A stretch of DNA of 64,000 nucleotides from Homoserinimonas sedimenticola (lineage in GTDB: Bacteria > Actinomycetota > Actinomycetes > Actinomycetales > Microbacteriaceae): positions 1,636,326-1,700,325 of the forward strand of contig NZ_JAPELL010000001.1 of assembly GCF_026094475.1 (NCBI RefSeq), in the 5' to 3' direction. The position numbers were made by a program, and so were the translations under genes. Shown here in pieces: positions 1 to 8,146 of this stretch (within the stretch, counting starts at the first letter, position 1; every line of letters begins with the position of its first letter). Under the pieces are notes generated by a model that saw only the letters and a list, made by a program, of their open reading frames with translations, was not told the origin of the DNA and did not search any database.

Positions 1-406
1 GCTCTGCGAGGAGTGTGAGGGCGAGCGTGATGACGGCCATGGTTGACGCGAGGGCCCTCGGTCCGAGGCCGATGCGCCCGACGATCAGCGCCACGACAGC
101 CGAGAGAACGAGTGCCGCGACGGCGCCGAGCAACTGGGGCACACCGTTCTGCCCGGCGATCGCCACGCCGTAGGCACCCAGGCCGAAGAACGCCGCGTGG
201 CCGATGCTGACCACGCCCGCTCGGCCCCACGAGAGGTCGAGGCCGAAGGCGAAGAGCCCATAGGCGAGCGCGAGCGTCAGAAGGGCCAGCGGATAGCTCG
301 GCAACACGAACGGCGCGGCCGCGATCGCGACGGCCGCGGCCGAGAGCGCCACCCAGTGACGGGTGGCGACCCTCGGCTCAGGCCGCGACGGGGAGGTCAC
401 GCGCAT
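1..406 (-). CDS. livM: LivM-type branched-chain amino-acid ABC permease (partial)
   Basis: Inner-membrane permease subunit of a HAAT-family importer. The first 135 codons are visible; the C-terminus lies beyond the window start. After a short basic N-terminus the protein is a run of hydrophobic helices and carries the family's segment with GRAGVVSIGHAAFFGLGAYG, typical of LivM/LivH. The ATG at 406 overlaps the stop of the upstream binding-protein gene by 10 bases, implying translational coupling. Gene order is livH, binding protein, livM; the livG/livF ATPases, if present, lie to the left. The substrate could be a branched-chain amino acid or an aromatic acid or amide, since this transporter class is used for both. 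Confidence 0.9.
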   Translation of the reverse strand, partial: MRVTSPSRPEPRVATRHWVALSAAAVAIAAAPFVLPSYPLALLTLALAYGLFAFGLDLSWGRAGVVSIGHAAFFGLGAYGVAIAGQNGVPQLLGAVAALVLSAVVALIVGRIGLGPRALASTMAVITLALTLLAE

Positions 407-1623
407 CGGGGCGTGATCCCCTCAATGTCGGCGGGGAAGGTCTCGACGGGCACGTAGGCGCCGCCCTCACGGATCTCGAAGCGGGCCGTCTCCGTCATGA
501 AGAAGCGGTCCTCGTTGAAGGAGCCTCCACCGAAGACCCCGTTCTCGACCTCGCCCTCGCCGAGCGCCTTCGCGATGTCGGCACCCTCCGTGGACCCCGC
601 CTGCTCGACGGCGTCGGCGATCATGAGCATGCCCTCATAGGCGTTCGCGGCGACCGAAGGTATCGGGTCGGAGAAGTCGTACGCCTCGCGGAACGCGTCA
701 ACGAACTCCTTGTTGGCCTCGTTGTCGAGCTGGTCGGAGTAGCGCCCGACAAGGGTGAGGCCGTGCATGCGGTCGGTGAGACCTGGGTAGAAGTCGGCGA
801 TGAGGCTGACACCCGTGAAGCCCATCGAGTCGAGGATGCCGGCCTGGTCCGCCTGCGTGACGAGAGCCGTGGCGTCCGCACCGACGACCGCCGTCAGCAC
901 CCAGTCGGGCGCGGCCGCTTTGATCTTGGAGATGACGGGCTGCCAGTCGGCCGTGCCCATGGGCGAGTACTCCTCGAGCACGACGGTCGCGCCCAGCTCC
1001 TCGAGCACAGTGCGCGCGTCCGCGAAGTAGCCGCGCGGGAACGCGTAGTCGTTGCCGACGAGCGCGACCTTGGTGCCGTGGTCGGCGATCATCTGAGGCA
1101 GCAGGCCGTTGAGCAGCGAAGCGTTCGGCTCGCCGAAAGGGAAGAAGTATTGACCGCACACGCCTGCGTTGCCGAGGATGGCGGAGGAGAAGGGCACCTT
1201 CGCCGACTCCGCGACCTGCGCGACGGCAGCCGTCGTGTCGCCGGGGATGGTGCCGAAGATGTAGTCGACCTGGTCCTGGCTGATGAGGCGCTGGGCCAGC
1301 TGCGTCGACTTGGCCGCATCCGCCTGGTCGTCGACTGTGACGACCTCGACCGGCTGGCCGAGCACGCCGCCCTCAGCGTTAATCTTCTCGATCGCGAGCT
1401 CGAAGCCGCGCTGCATGGCGGTGGCCTCCTGCACGACGGGGCCTGTAACGGGCGAGATGAGCCCGACCTTGAACACGTCGTCGCCTCCCTCGGTGCCGCC
1501 CCCGATGGCCCCGCCAGCACACGCGGCCAGCGAAGTCGTGAGAGTGACGGCGGCGATGATGCCGCTCGTGCGCCGAAGCGCGGTCATGCCGCGACCTGCG
1601 CGGGCTGCGTGCGTGGTTTCCAT
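397..1623 (-). CDS. Branched-chain-amino-acid-type ABC substrate-binding lipoprotein
   Basis: Extracellular solute receptor (Peripla_BP_6 / type I fold) for the livH-livM importer. A lipoprotein signal peptide ends in a lipobox with Cys35 (TSLAAC), followed by a Gly-rich linker. The mature domain begins FKVGLISPVTGP, as is usual in LivK-like proteins. The ATG at 1623 has a strong ribosome site (GGAGGAAGG) inside livH. An alternative ATG at 1587 forms an ATGA overlap with the livH stop and gives a more compact signal peptide; the choice is open. The ligand cannot be read from the sequence; the neighbouring SDR and TetR genes allow a catabolic role. Confidence 0.9.
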   Translation of the reverse strand: METTHAARAGRGMTALRRTSGIIAAVTLTTSLAACAGGAIGGGTEGGDDVFKVGLISPVTGPVVQEATAMQRGFELAIEKINAEGGVLGQPVEVVTVDDQADAAKSTQLAQRLISQDQVDYIFGTIPGDTTAAVAQVAESAKVPFSSAILGNAGVCGQYFFPFGEPNASLLNGLLPQMIADHGTKVALVGNDYAFPRGYFADARTVLEELGATVVLEEYSPMGTADWQPVISKIKAAAPDWVLTAVVGADATALVTQADQAGILDSMGFTGVSLIADFYPGLTDRMHGLTLVGRYSDQLDNEANKEFVDAFREAYDFSDPIPSVAANAYEGMLMIADAVEQAGSTEGADIAKALGEGEVENGVFGGGSFNEDRFFMTETARFEIREGGAYVPVETFPADIEGITPRCA

Positions 1624-2474
1624 TGGACCTTCCTCCAATCAATGCCGTTCGGGCGAACGGCGACCAGGACGATGAGCAAAGCGAAGAGCACGACCTGAGC
1701 CAGGGTCTCGTTGAGGTAGGTGCGCAGCACCGTGCTCAGGAGGGCGACGACGAATGCGCCGAAGATCGCGCCGGGCAGCGAACCGGCCCGACCGAGCAGC
1801 ACGGCGAAGAACGCCGGCGCAAGGAATGCGGCCCCCACCATCGGCGTGACGCCGAGGAGCGGACTCTGCAGGGCACCGGCCAGCACGGCGAGCATCGCGC
1901 CGACTGCGAAGGTACCTGTGACGACGAGGCGCGGCGGGATGCCGAGCACGGACGCCATGTCGCGGTTGTCGACGGTGGCTCGCACGACGAGGCCCAGTTT
2001 GGTGCGGTAGGTCACGAGCAACACCGCCGCGACGATCGCGAGTGCGACGACGGCGATGATCAGGCGGTAGAGCGGGTAGCTCACGCCCAGGATCTCGATG
2101 TTCTCCTGAATGGGAGCGCGCACCGAGGCTGGAGTCGAACCGAAGATCGCGTTCGCGCCCTCCCGAAGCACGATGCTCACACCCCACATCGCGAGAAGCG
2201 TCGCGAGGAAGCCGCGTTCGTAGAGGTTTGAGAGCACAAGGCGCTCGATGACGACCCCGAGCACGAGCCCGATCAGCACGGCCAGGAGGAGACGGGGCAG
2301 GAACGGGACATCCGCCAGAGCGAACATGACGAAGGCGCCCACCATGACAAGTTCGCCGTGTGCCACGTTGACGACGCCGAGCTGGCCGAAGATCAGGCCC
2401 ATGCCGACGGCGAGGAGGGCGTAGAAGCCGAACAGGGTGAACACCGAGAGGGCGAGGGTGACGACGGCGTCCAT
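1584..2474 (-). CDS. livH: LivH-type branched-chain amino-acid ABC permease
   Basis: Inner-membrane permease of the same importer, about 296 residues with eight or so hydrophobic segments. The N-terminal region carries the family hallmark around GLIFGQLGVVNVAHGELVMV. The ATG at 2474 is preceded at good spacing by GAGGTGG; a GTG two codons upstream (2480) is also possible. It is the first gene of a livH - binding protein - livM operon whose promoter should lie in the short space before the tetR gene. C-terminal codons encode both DWRKVQWK and the ribosome site of the next gene. Confidence 0.92.
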   Translation of the reverse strand: MDAVVTLALSVFTLFGFYALLAVGMGLIFGQLGVVNVAHGELVMVGAFVMFALADVPFLPRLLLAVLIGLVLGVVIERLVLSNLYERGFLATLLAMWGVSIVLREGANAIFGSTPASVRAPIQENIEILGVSYPLYRLIIAVVALAIVAAVLLVTYRTKLGLVVRATVDNRDMASVLGIPPRLVVTGTFAVGAMLAVLAGALQSPLLGVTPMVGAAFLAPAFFAVLLGRAGSLPGAIFGAFVVALLSTVLRTYLNETLAQVVLFALLIVLVAVRPNGIDWRKVQWKPRTQPAQVAA

Positions 2475-2579
2475 CGTCACGCCACCTCGCGTGGATCTAC
2501 GGACGGAACCACTCCGAGACGTTCATTGCGACAGTGCATGAGGCTATGCTCAGCAGTGGCACCCTCCGCTCAAAGCAAG

Positions 2580-2606
2580 TGAGAACAAGAGGGGCCGCAG
2601 TTCTCA
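2580..2606. promoter_or_regulatory. Inverted repeat upstream of livH (possible regulator site or terminator)
   Basis: Arms TGAGAAC / GTTCTCA are separated by 13 bases. The element straddles the tetR stop codon and lies about 100 bases upstream of livH, so it could be an operator for the adjacent TetR regulator or a weak terminator for tetR. The pairing is seen; the function is inferred. Confidence 0.3.
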
Positions 2607-3221
2607 ATTTCGCCGCAGATACAGCTCCCGCACGATCTGCTCCGGGTCCACCTGAGGGGTGGCGATTCCGGCGACGAGGAGCGTGAGCATCTGGAGCCTA
2701 CGGTTGGATTCGCGGATTGCCCCCGCCATCTCGATGGCGTCATTCGGATGCGCCGTGCGACGGATCTCGCCGTGCTCCTGGCCCAGCGCCCAGAGCTCAG
2801 CGAAGCTGGGGTCGAACGCGTCGCGGAGAGGACCGATGCCGGAAGGGTCGTGGCCTACCCGCAGACCGAGGGCGTGGATGAACTCGGCGTCCGCGGTCGT
2901 CATCCGCGTATACATGTCGATGATGCCCACGACGCGGCGGAGGCCCTGAGCCGTGGGCTCCGCCCCCTGCTGTGGCGACGTCTGGGCGGCCTGCCGCATC
3001 TGAGTCCAGCGGTAGACTGATACGCCGTCGAGCAGATCCTTCTTGCCCTCGAAGTGGCGGTAGAGGGTCGCGGTGCCGACACCCGCCGCCTGTGCGATCT
3101 CACGGATGCTGACGCCGTCGCCCTTGACGGCTACGAGATCGCGCACGGCCTTGATGATGGCGACGCGATTCTGCTGCGCGTCGATGCGCACGACATCGAC
3201 GTCGCGTGTGTGGAGAGCCAT
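2604..3221 (-). CDS. TetR/AcrR family transcriptional regulator
   Basis: DNA-binding repressor of 205 residues. The TetR helix-turn-helix lies at about residues 23-65 (IREIAQAAGVGTATLYRHFE), followed by a helical ligand-binding domain. The ATG at 3221 has a strong ribosome site (GGGAGGGG). It lies just upstream of the liv operon on the same strand and is divergent from an SDR gene, so it is well placed to control one or both. The C-terminus ends in RELYLRRN. The effector is unknown. Confidence 0.9.
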   Translation of the reverse strand: MALHTRDVDVVRIDAQQNRVAIIKAVRDLVAVKGDGVSIREIAQAAGVGTATLYRHFEGKKDLLDGVSVYRWTQMRQAAQTSPQQGAEPTAQGLRRVVGIIDMYTRMTTADAEFIHALGLRVGHDPSGIGPLRDAFDPSFAELWALGQEHGEIRRTAHPNDAIEMAGAIRESNRRLQMLTLLVAGIATPQVDPEQIVRELYLRRN

Positions 3222-3354
3222 CGCCCCTCCCTACGGTCGTGGTTGAGCACATGCTAGCCACTCGTGAGCGAGGTCGCGAACGCGCCGCCAGCGGTGAGGG
3301 GTAGCACTGGTAGGGTGCCGACGATCCGCCACCCGTTGAAGGAGCGCCACGCCC

Positions 3355-4128
3355 ATGCCCTCAGCAGCCGAACTCTTCTCCCTTGAGGGCACCGTCGCTC
3401 TCGTGACAGGCGGCGCGACGGGGCTCGGTCTTGCGACCGTCGAAGTGCTCGCATCGGCCGGCGCCCACACGGTGCTGTGCAGCCTGCCTGCCGACGAGCC
3501 GGAAGCGGTGGCGCGCGAACTCGCCGACCGCGGTCTGCCCGTCACGGGCCGCGCCTGCGATGTCGCGGATGAGCGCGAGCTCGACCTCCTGGTGGAGTGG
3601 GTGCTCGCGACCCACGGCCGCATCGACACCGTCTTCTGCAATGCCGGGGTGGCCCTCGACACGGGACCGCACACGAGCAGCACCGATGCGCAGCTCGACC
3701 GCATGTTCGACATCCATGTGCGCAGCCCTCTCCGCCTCGCGAACCGCACGATTCCCCAGATGGCCGAGCGCGGCGACGGCGCGTTCATCATCATGTCGAG
3801 CCTGTCGGGGCTGCGAGGCAACTCCATGCTGGGTCTCTACGGCATCACGAAGGCGGCCAACGCGCAGCTCGCTCGCAACCTCGCCGTGCAATGGGGTCAC
3901 AGCGGCGTGCGGGTCAACGCCATTTCGCCCGGGGTCATCGCAACCGAGTTCGCCAAGCCCATCACGGAGGGCGCGGGCCGGGATGCTCGGCTCGCCAAGA
4001 CCCCCATGCGACGCTTCGGCGACCCCAGCCATGTCGCCGGCACGGTGCTGTGGCTCGCCTCGAGGGCGGGCGGTTTCACGAGCGGGCAGAACATCGTGGT
4101 CGACGGCGGCACCCTCGTAAGTGACTGA
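3355..4128 (+). CDS. SDR family NAD(P)-dependent oxidoreductase
   Basis: Classical short-chain dehydrogenase of 257 residues. The cofactor motif TGGATGLG is at residues 18-25 and the NAG motif at 96-98. The catalytic Ser is near 149 and YGITK supplies Tyr162/Lys166. The C-terminus has the usual SGQNIVVDGG. It is divergent from the TetR regulator with 133 bases between them, which contain AAGGAG upstream of the ATG. The likely role is oxidation or reduction of a secondary alcohol/ketone, perhaps in catabolism of whatever the adjacent importer takes up. The specific substrate cannot be deduced. Confidence 0.9.
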   Translation: MPSAAELFSLEGTVALVTGGATGLGLATVEVLASAGAHTVLCSLPADEPEAVARELADRGLPVTGRACDVADERELDLLVEWVLATHGRIDTVFCNAGVALDTGPHTSSTDAQLDRMFDIHVRSPLRLANRTIPQMAERGDGAFIIMSSLSGLRGNSMLGLYGITKAANAQLARNLAVQWGHSGVRVNAISPGVIATEFAKPITEGAGRDARLAKTPMRRFGDPSHVAGTVLWLASRAGGFTSGQNIVVDGGTLVSD

Positions 4129-4150
4129 TACCGTTTGAGCCTCGGCAGCG

Positions 4151-4291
4151 TCAGTGGGTGTCGAAGATCTCCTGGTAGGCGCGGATCGCCGCAATCGTGG
4201 CGGCCCGCTCCTCGGGTGTCGGCGCAGCAGGGTCCGCCGCGAACGGCAGCGGCTGGAGTAGCAGCGACGCGCGCGATGTCGACAGGCACGG
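4151..4291 (-). pseudogene. Possible 3' remnant of a decayed gene
   Basis: A 46-codon open frame ends in AAIRAYQEIFDTH and a TGA at 4151. It has coding-like GC-rich third positions (runs of GCG, GCC, ATC and GAC codons) but no credible start: it is closed upstream by an in-frame TGA at 4292-4294. It lies tail-to-tail with the SDR gene and abuts a gene of lower GC character. I read it as the C-terminal scrap of a protein whose front was deleted. The original function is not recognised, and a chance open frame remains possible. Confidence 0.35.
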
Positions 4292-4332
4292 TCAAAGTAG
4301 CGCCCCCTCGATCTGCGGCCTGCCGGGTCCAG

Positions 4333-4926
4333 CTAGTCGGTGATCATCTCCACGCGGCTCCCCTGCGCGAGCGGGGAGCGGGATGCCGCCGATTCGAGGA
4401 CCGATCGCAGCCGATCCGGATCCACACCGTAGAAGTAGAGCGACGTGTTCTGTGGCCCCGCCCACCACGACTGGAGCGTGGCGTGGCCTTCGAGCTCAGC
4501 GACCAGATCATTGACCAGGTCGTTGACGTCGTTCTCTGCATAGACCTCGTCGGGGAGTGACGTCCCGTCCAGGGTCAGGGCAAAACCGTGGGTGATGCCA
4601 AACGGCACCTTTGGCCCGTCCTTGATGGTCAACCATGAGCCGACGGGAGCGCCGAACGATTCCAGCGCCTCGATCACTTGGGGGACGGCATCCTCTGTGT
4701 CACCAACGACTGCCAGGTCGGAATCGCAGGACAGCGGACCCTTCTCAGGATGGAACTCTGTACCGCCGCCGACCACCTGACTGCCGGGTGCGATGCGCGC
4801 GAATGCCTCGTCCAGAGGGTCTTCGTAGACGCTCCCTCGATCCAATGGCCGCACACGCGCGTTCAGGTGCACGAAGACGTTCGCCTCCGGCTCAACGGGA
4901 GGCTTCTTCCGTCTGAATATGCCCAT
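4333..4926 (-). CDS. Hypothetical protein
   Basis: A protein of 197 residues that I do not recognise. It starts MGIFRRKKPPVEPE, a basic cytoplasmic-looking N-terminus without a signal peptide, and is otherwise acidic and mixed alpha/beta. Features include GGGTEFHPEKGP near residue 50 and SWWAGPQNTSLYFYG near 155. Codon use is less GC-biased than its neighbours (for example GAT, GTA and AAA codons), suggesting a gene of different origin. It stands alone between a gene remnant and the thioredoxin-like gene. It may belong to an immunity-like or uncharacterised Gram-positive family, but nothing in the sequence proves that. Confidence 0.65.
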   Translation of the reverse strand: MGIFRRKKPPVEPEANVFVHLNARVRPLDRGSVYEDPLDEAFARIAPGSQVVGGGTEFHPEKGPLSCDSDLAVVGDTEDAVPQVIEALESFGAPVGSWLTIKDGPKVPFGITHGFALTLDGTSLPDEVYAENDVNDLVNDLVAELEGHATLQSWWAGPQNTSLYFYGVDPDRLRSVLESAASRSPLAQGSRVEMITD

Positions 4927-5013
4927 TTCGTGAGCATAGAGGGGGCACTCACCTCGGCGCGCTCCCCCACAGCGGGGGCTCCCGCGGATCAGCTCTCCTG
5001 AGCAGAAGCGCGC

Positions 5014-5322
5014 TCACTCGGAGGTCGGAAGGTTCCTGCTCGCCGCGAGCGCGACCGCACGGAGCACCTGCTCCACGGTGGGCACTCCTGCCGCCCGGAA
5101 GGTTTCCTTCCCCTCCGCGTTGCGCACGATGACCGTCGGCGTCGCCACGATCGTGTTGCTCTCGGCCAGCTCCGGCACGGCTGCGACGTCGTGCTCGACG
5201 AGAGCAAGGGTGGGCAGCATCCCGGTGACCCGCCCGAGCACCGCGCGAGTCTGACGGCAGGCCGCGCAGAAGCTCGAGGAGTACAGCTCAAGCTGCACGC
5301 CGTGCGCTACCGAGTCGCTCAT
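5014..5322 (-). CDS. Small thioredoxin/glutaredoxin-like protein
   Basis: A 102-residue thioredoxin-fold protein with a redox CxxC (Cys19-Ala-Ala-Cys22) after an LELYSSSF strand and the cis-proline turn ATPT (Pro62). No signal peptide is evident, so it is probably cytoplasmic. It is shorter than standard thioredoxin and resembles the small thioredoxin-family reductases common in actinobacteria. It lies between a hypothetical gene and the antiporter gene, all on the minus strand. A link to the nearby thioredoxin-coupled ArsC enzymes is possible but only by proximity. Confidence 0.82.
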   Translation of the reverse strand: MSDSVAHGVQLELYSSSFCAACRQTRAVLGRVTGMLPTLALVEHDVAAVPELAESNTIVATPTVIVRNAEGKETFRAAGVPTVEQVLRAVALAASRNLPTSE

Positions 5323-5357
5323 GCTTCGACGCTAACCCAGCCAACCCCATGCGCGAC

Positions 5358-6605
5358 CTACGCGCTCGTCTCCTCGGTCTCCTTCAGCTCCGGCTCGCGG
5401 TGCTTCAGCCACGCGCTGAGCGGTGCCGAGGTGAGGCCGTGGACCACGACGGATGCTGCGATCGCGACGGTCACATAGACGAAGATGTCATGGTTGCCGG
5501 TGTGCCGCTCCGCCAGGGTGGCGTAGAACAGCGCCGAAACGCCCACGGGGGCGAACCAGCTGAGGAACGCCGTCTCGGGGCGATCATGGATGCTCGCGAT
5601 CAGAGGGCGCAACGCCCACACGGTGACCAGTCGCCGCAGGAGCACCGCAGCAAGGATGACGACGGGCGCGATCCAGCCGAGGCGCGCCCACTCGGCGAGC
5701 GGCAGTGCGATGCCGAGGAGGATGAAGACCGGCAGCAGGAACAGCCGGGCCATGGCGTCGTGCACCTTGTCTTCCTCCGCCTCCTCGCGCTGGGGGATCA
5801 CCTGGCCGAAGACGGCCACGCCGACGAAGACGAGGAGCAGAGCATCCGTGCCGATGAGTTTGCCCGCCCCTAGAAGAAGCAGCGCGAGGGGCACGATGAA
5901 GGCCAGGTAGGAGCTCTCCTCCATGAGGCCCTTCTCGCGGACCAGGATGAAGAGTTTCGCCAGCAGATACCCGGCAATGGCCCCGATGACAGCGGCACCA
6001 AGCACCTCCCACAGCAGCACCGTGGTCAGCAGCTCCTGCCACGCGTGGCCCGGTTTGGTGATGAGGAGCACGGGCAGCATCACGAAGAGGTAGGCGAGGC
6101 CGTCGTTGACTCCGCTCTCGGCCGAGAGGTTGTGGCGCACACGCTCGGTGACCTTCTGCTGCGCGAGCGATCCGGTGACGATGGGGGTAGTGACGACGGG
6201 GTCGGTCGGCGTGACGATCGCGCCGACCGCCAGCGCCACAAGGAACGGCGCGGCGAGGCCCCACCACAGCACGCCTGTTGCGACGATGAACATGAGGACC
6301 ATGCCGAGCCCGATGATGGCCGCGATCCAGCGCACGTTCTCCTTCCAGTACCCGTGCGGGAGCCGCAGCGCGACGCCGGCGAGGCCCACCCCGAGGGTGA
6401 TGCGGGCAACCTCTTCGAGCAGCGTGCCCGTGGGCACCCCGAAGTCCTCCATCCGCAGCAGCCCCAGCGCGTGCGGCCCGATCAGCACACCGAACGCCAG
6501 GCACAGCAGAGGGCCGGGTACGCTGGCGCGCTGCAGCACGGTGGAGAAGGCAGCGAACACCAGCAGGGCTCCCGCGAAGAGAGTCAGCACGAGATTGACG
6601 TCCAC
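5358..6605 (-). CDS. CPA1-family cation:proton antiporter (NhaP type)
   Basis: Membrane Na+(K+)/H+ exchanger of about 415 residues with 12 or so hydrophobic segments. The family core motifs TPTDPVV and the Asn-Asp ion-site segment SAESGVNDGLAYL are both present. The start is taken as GTG at 6605, preceded by GAGGA; a longer frame exists upstream but has no better signal and an unhydrophobic leader. The C-terminus is short and lacks RCK/TrkA domains. It stands after the ars genes in the same orientation, with 171 bases between, so it probably has its own promoter. Confidence 0.88.
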   Translation of the reverse strand: MDVNLVLTLFAGALLVFAAFSTVLQRASVPGPLLCLAFGVLIGPHALGLLRMEDFGVPTGTLLEEVARITLGVGLAGVALRLPHGYWKENVRWIAAIIGLGMVLMFIVATGVLWWGLAAPFLVALAVGAIVTPTDPVVTTPIVTGSLAQQKVTERVRHNLSAESGVNDGLAYLFVMLPVLLITKPGHAWQELLTTVLLWEVLGAAVIGAIAGYLLAKLFILVREKGLMEESSYLAFIVPLALLLLGAGKLIGTDALLLVFVGVAVFGQVIPQREEAEEDKVHDAMARLFLLPVFILLGIALPLAEWARLGWIAPVVILAAVLLRRLVTVWALRPLIASIHDRPETAFLSWFAPVGVSALFYATLAERHTGNHDIFVYVTVAIAASVVVHGLTSAPLSAWLKHREPELKETEETSA

Positions 6606-6776
6606 CAGGTCCTCACAGTTCTGCCGGCTGGTCAGGTCTTCTTGACCGTACGTTCGAACAGAGCTGTGCAGCACCTGCTCTCACAAAGGATTGCGACAGG
6701 CAGTGAGGTCGCAGGAACCGGATCGCGTCTTGGGGCAATCGCTGCAGCGTCTAAAACCGTCGCAGCGCAGCCCGGG

Positions 6777-7172
6777 TCAGAGCAACTCGCCCAGCAACTG
6801 CTCGATGCGGCGACGGATGTCGTCCCGGATCGGGCGCACCGCATCCGCCCCCTGCCCGGCCGGGTCGTCGAGCTTCCAGTCCTCGTAGCGCTTGCCGGGG
6901 AAGTAGGGGCACGCGTCGCCGCAGCCCATGGTGATGACGACGTCGGAGGCCTGCACCGCGTCATCCGTCAGCACCTTGGGCTGTTCGGCGGCGATGTCGA
7001 TACCGAGTTCCGCCATCACCTCGACCGCGACGGGGTTGATCTGGTCGGCCGGCATCGAGCCTGCGGAGCGAACCTCGACGCGGTCGCCGGCCAGGTGCCG
7101 CAGGAAGCCCGCGGCCATCTGGGAGCGGCCCGCGTTGTGCACGCAGACGAAGAGAACGGAGGGCTTGGTCAT
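6777..7172 (-). CDS. arsC: Arsenate reductase, thioredoxin-coupled LMW-PTP type
   Basis: Reduces arsenate to arsenite for export. The 131-residue protein has the P-loop C10-x5-R16 (CVHNAGRS), the resolving cysteines Cys84 and Cys88 in TMGCGDACP, and the acid-base DDP near 102-104, as in the staphylococcal enzyme family. Its ATG forms an ATGA overlap with the upstream arsR-arsC fusion gene. It is therefore the last gene of the operon monooxygenase - acr3 - arsR/arsC - arsC and a second, stand-alone copy of the reductase domain. Confidence 0.95.
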   Translation of the reverse strand: MTKPSVLFVCVHNAGRSQMAAGFLRHLAGDRVEVRSAGSMPADQINPVAVEVMAELGIDIAAEQPKVLTDDAVQASDVVITMGCGDACPYFPGKRYEDWKLDDPAGQGADAVRPIRDDIRRRIEQLLGELL

Positions 7173-8146
7173 TCGGATGCTCCAGTGTCGGTGAGAAGAG
7201 TGGTCAAGAGGTCGTTCACGCGCTCGGCAATATCGTCCCGGATGGCGGCGACACCCTCGGGCGAGGCGAGGGCCGGGTCGCCCACCGCCCAGTCCTCGTA
7301 GCGCACGCCCGGGATGATCGGGCAGACGTCGCCGCACCCCATCGTCACAACCACATCGGCCGCGCGCACGGCATCGTCGGTGATGGGTTTGGGAAAGTGA
7401 AGGTCGTTATCGCCGATCTCCGCCAGCAGCGGCTCCACATTCGGGTGGATCTCGGCCGCCGGTGCCGAGCCGGCCGAGCGGGCGATCACTCTCCCGCCGG
7501 AGAGTTGGTTCACGAGTGCGGCCGCGAGCTGCGAGCGGCCCGCATTGGCGACACACACGAACAGCACCTGGGGCACCCCGTTGTCGCGGTCCCGCGTGAT
7601 GTCCATGAGGCGCTGCGTTGCGAAACGCTTGGTGAGCGACACCAGGTGGGTCGAGATGCGCGCCGAGCGGGCGAGGGATGCATACGACTCTCGCACCACT
7701 GCGGTGACGAGTTCCACGCTGAGGCTTGCGAAGCGCGCCTGGAGCATCGCCGCCAGGTGCGTCAGCGCCTCGTCCACGTCGTCGAGCCCGGCATATCCCC
7801 GGCGCTCCGGGTGCACGGCCGCCGGCGCAAAGGAGTCGAGCAGCGTCGTGACGGCGGGGCGGAGCTCAGGGGTGATGCGGTACCAGACCCAGGTTCCCCG
7901 GCGCTCGGAGGCCAGCACACCAACATCCTTCAGCACCCGCAGGTGGTGCGAGACGGTCGGCTGCGAGACATCCGCAAGCTCGGCCAGATCGCACACGCAC
8001 GACTCGCCACGGGAGTCGGCGGCGATTGCCGAGAGCATGCGCAGGCGCAGCGGGTCGGCGAGCGCTTTCAGGGTGGCGGAGAGAGCGGATGCCGCGGGCT
8101 CCCCCATCGCATGGGTGGCGGCGGGCGCACACTCCGTGACGGTCAT
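7169..8146 (-). CDS. ArsR-ArsC fusion: As(III)-sensing regulator joined to arsenate reductase
   Basis: A 325-residue fusion. Residues 18-110 form an ArsR winged helix with the metalloid-site motif ESCVCDL (Cys50, Cys52) and recognition helix QPTVSHHL. Residues 120-185 form a helical linker domain seen in actinobacterial ArsC proteins. Residues 192-325 are an LMW-PTP arsenate reductase with Cys198-x5-Arg204, Cys271/Cys275 (TMGCGDVCP) and Asp290-Pro. The start is ATG 8146, overlapping the acr3 stop (ATGA). The design suggests a regulator that could couple sensing to catalysis. Whether it binds DNA, and whether the reductase half is active alongside the separate arsC, is untested. Confidence 0.93.
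   Translation of the reverse strand: MTVTECAPAATHAMGEPAASALSATLKALADPLRLRMLSAIAADSRGESCVCDLAELADVSQPTVSHHLRVLKDVGVLASERRGTWVWYRITPELRPAVTTLLDSFAPAAVHPERRGYAGLDDVDEALTHLAAMLQARFASLSVELVTAVVRESYASLARSARISTHLVSLTKRFATQRLMDITRDRDNGVPQVLFVCVANAGRSQLAAALVNQLSGGRVIARSAGSAPAAEIHPNVEPLLAEIGDNDLHFPKPITDDAVRAADVVVTMGCGDVCPIIPGVRYEDWAVGDPALASPEGVAAIRDDIAERVNDLLTTLLTDTGASE

Noticed and set aside
5584-6504. 306-codon frame opposite the antiporter frame
   Set aside because: It is Arg/Ala/His-rich translation of the antiporter gene in another frame; there is no family and no start signal.
6606-6776. Small gene or terminator between arsC and the antiporter
   Set aside because: Only an imperfect stem around 6750-6775 is visible, and there is no open frame with coding character.
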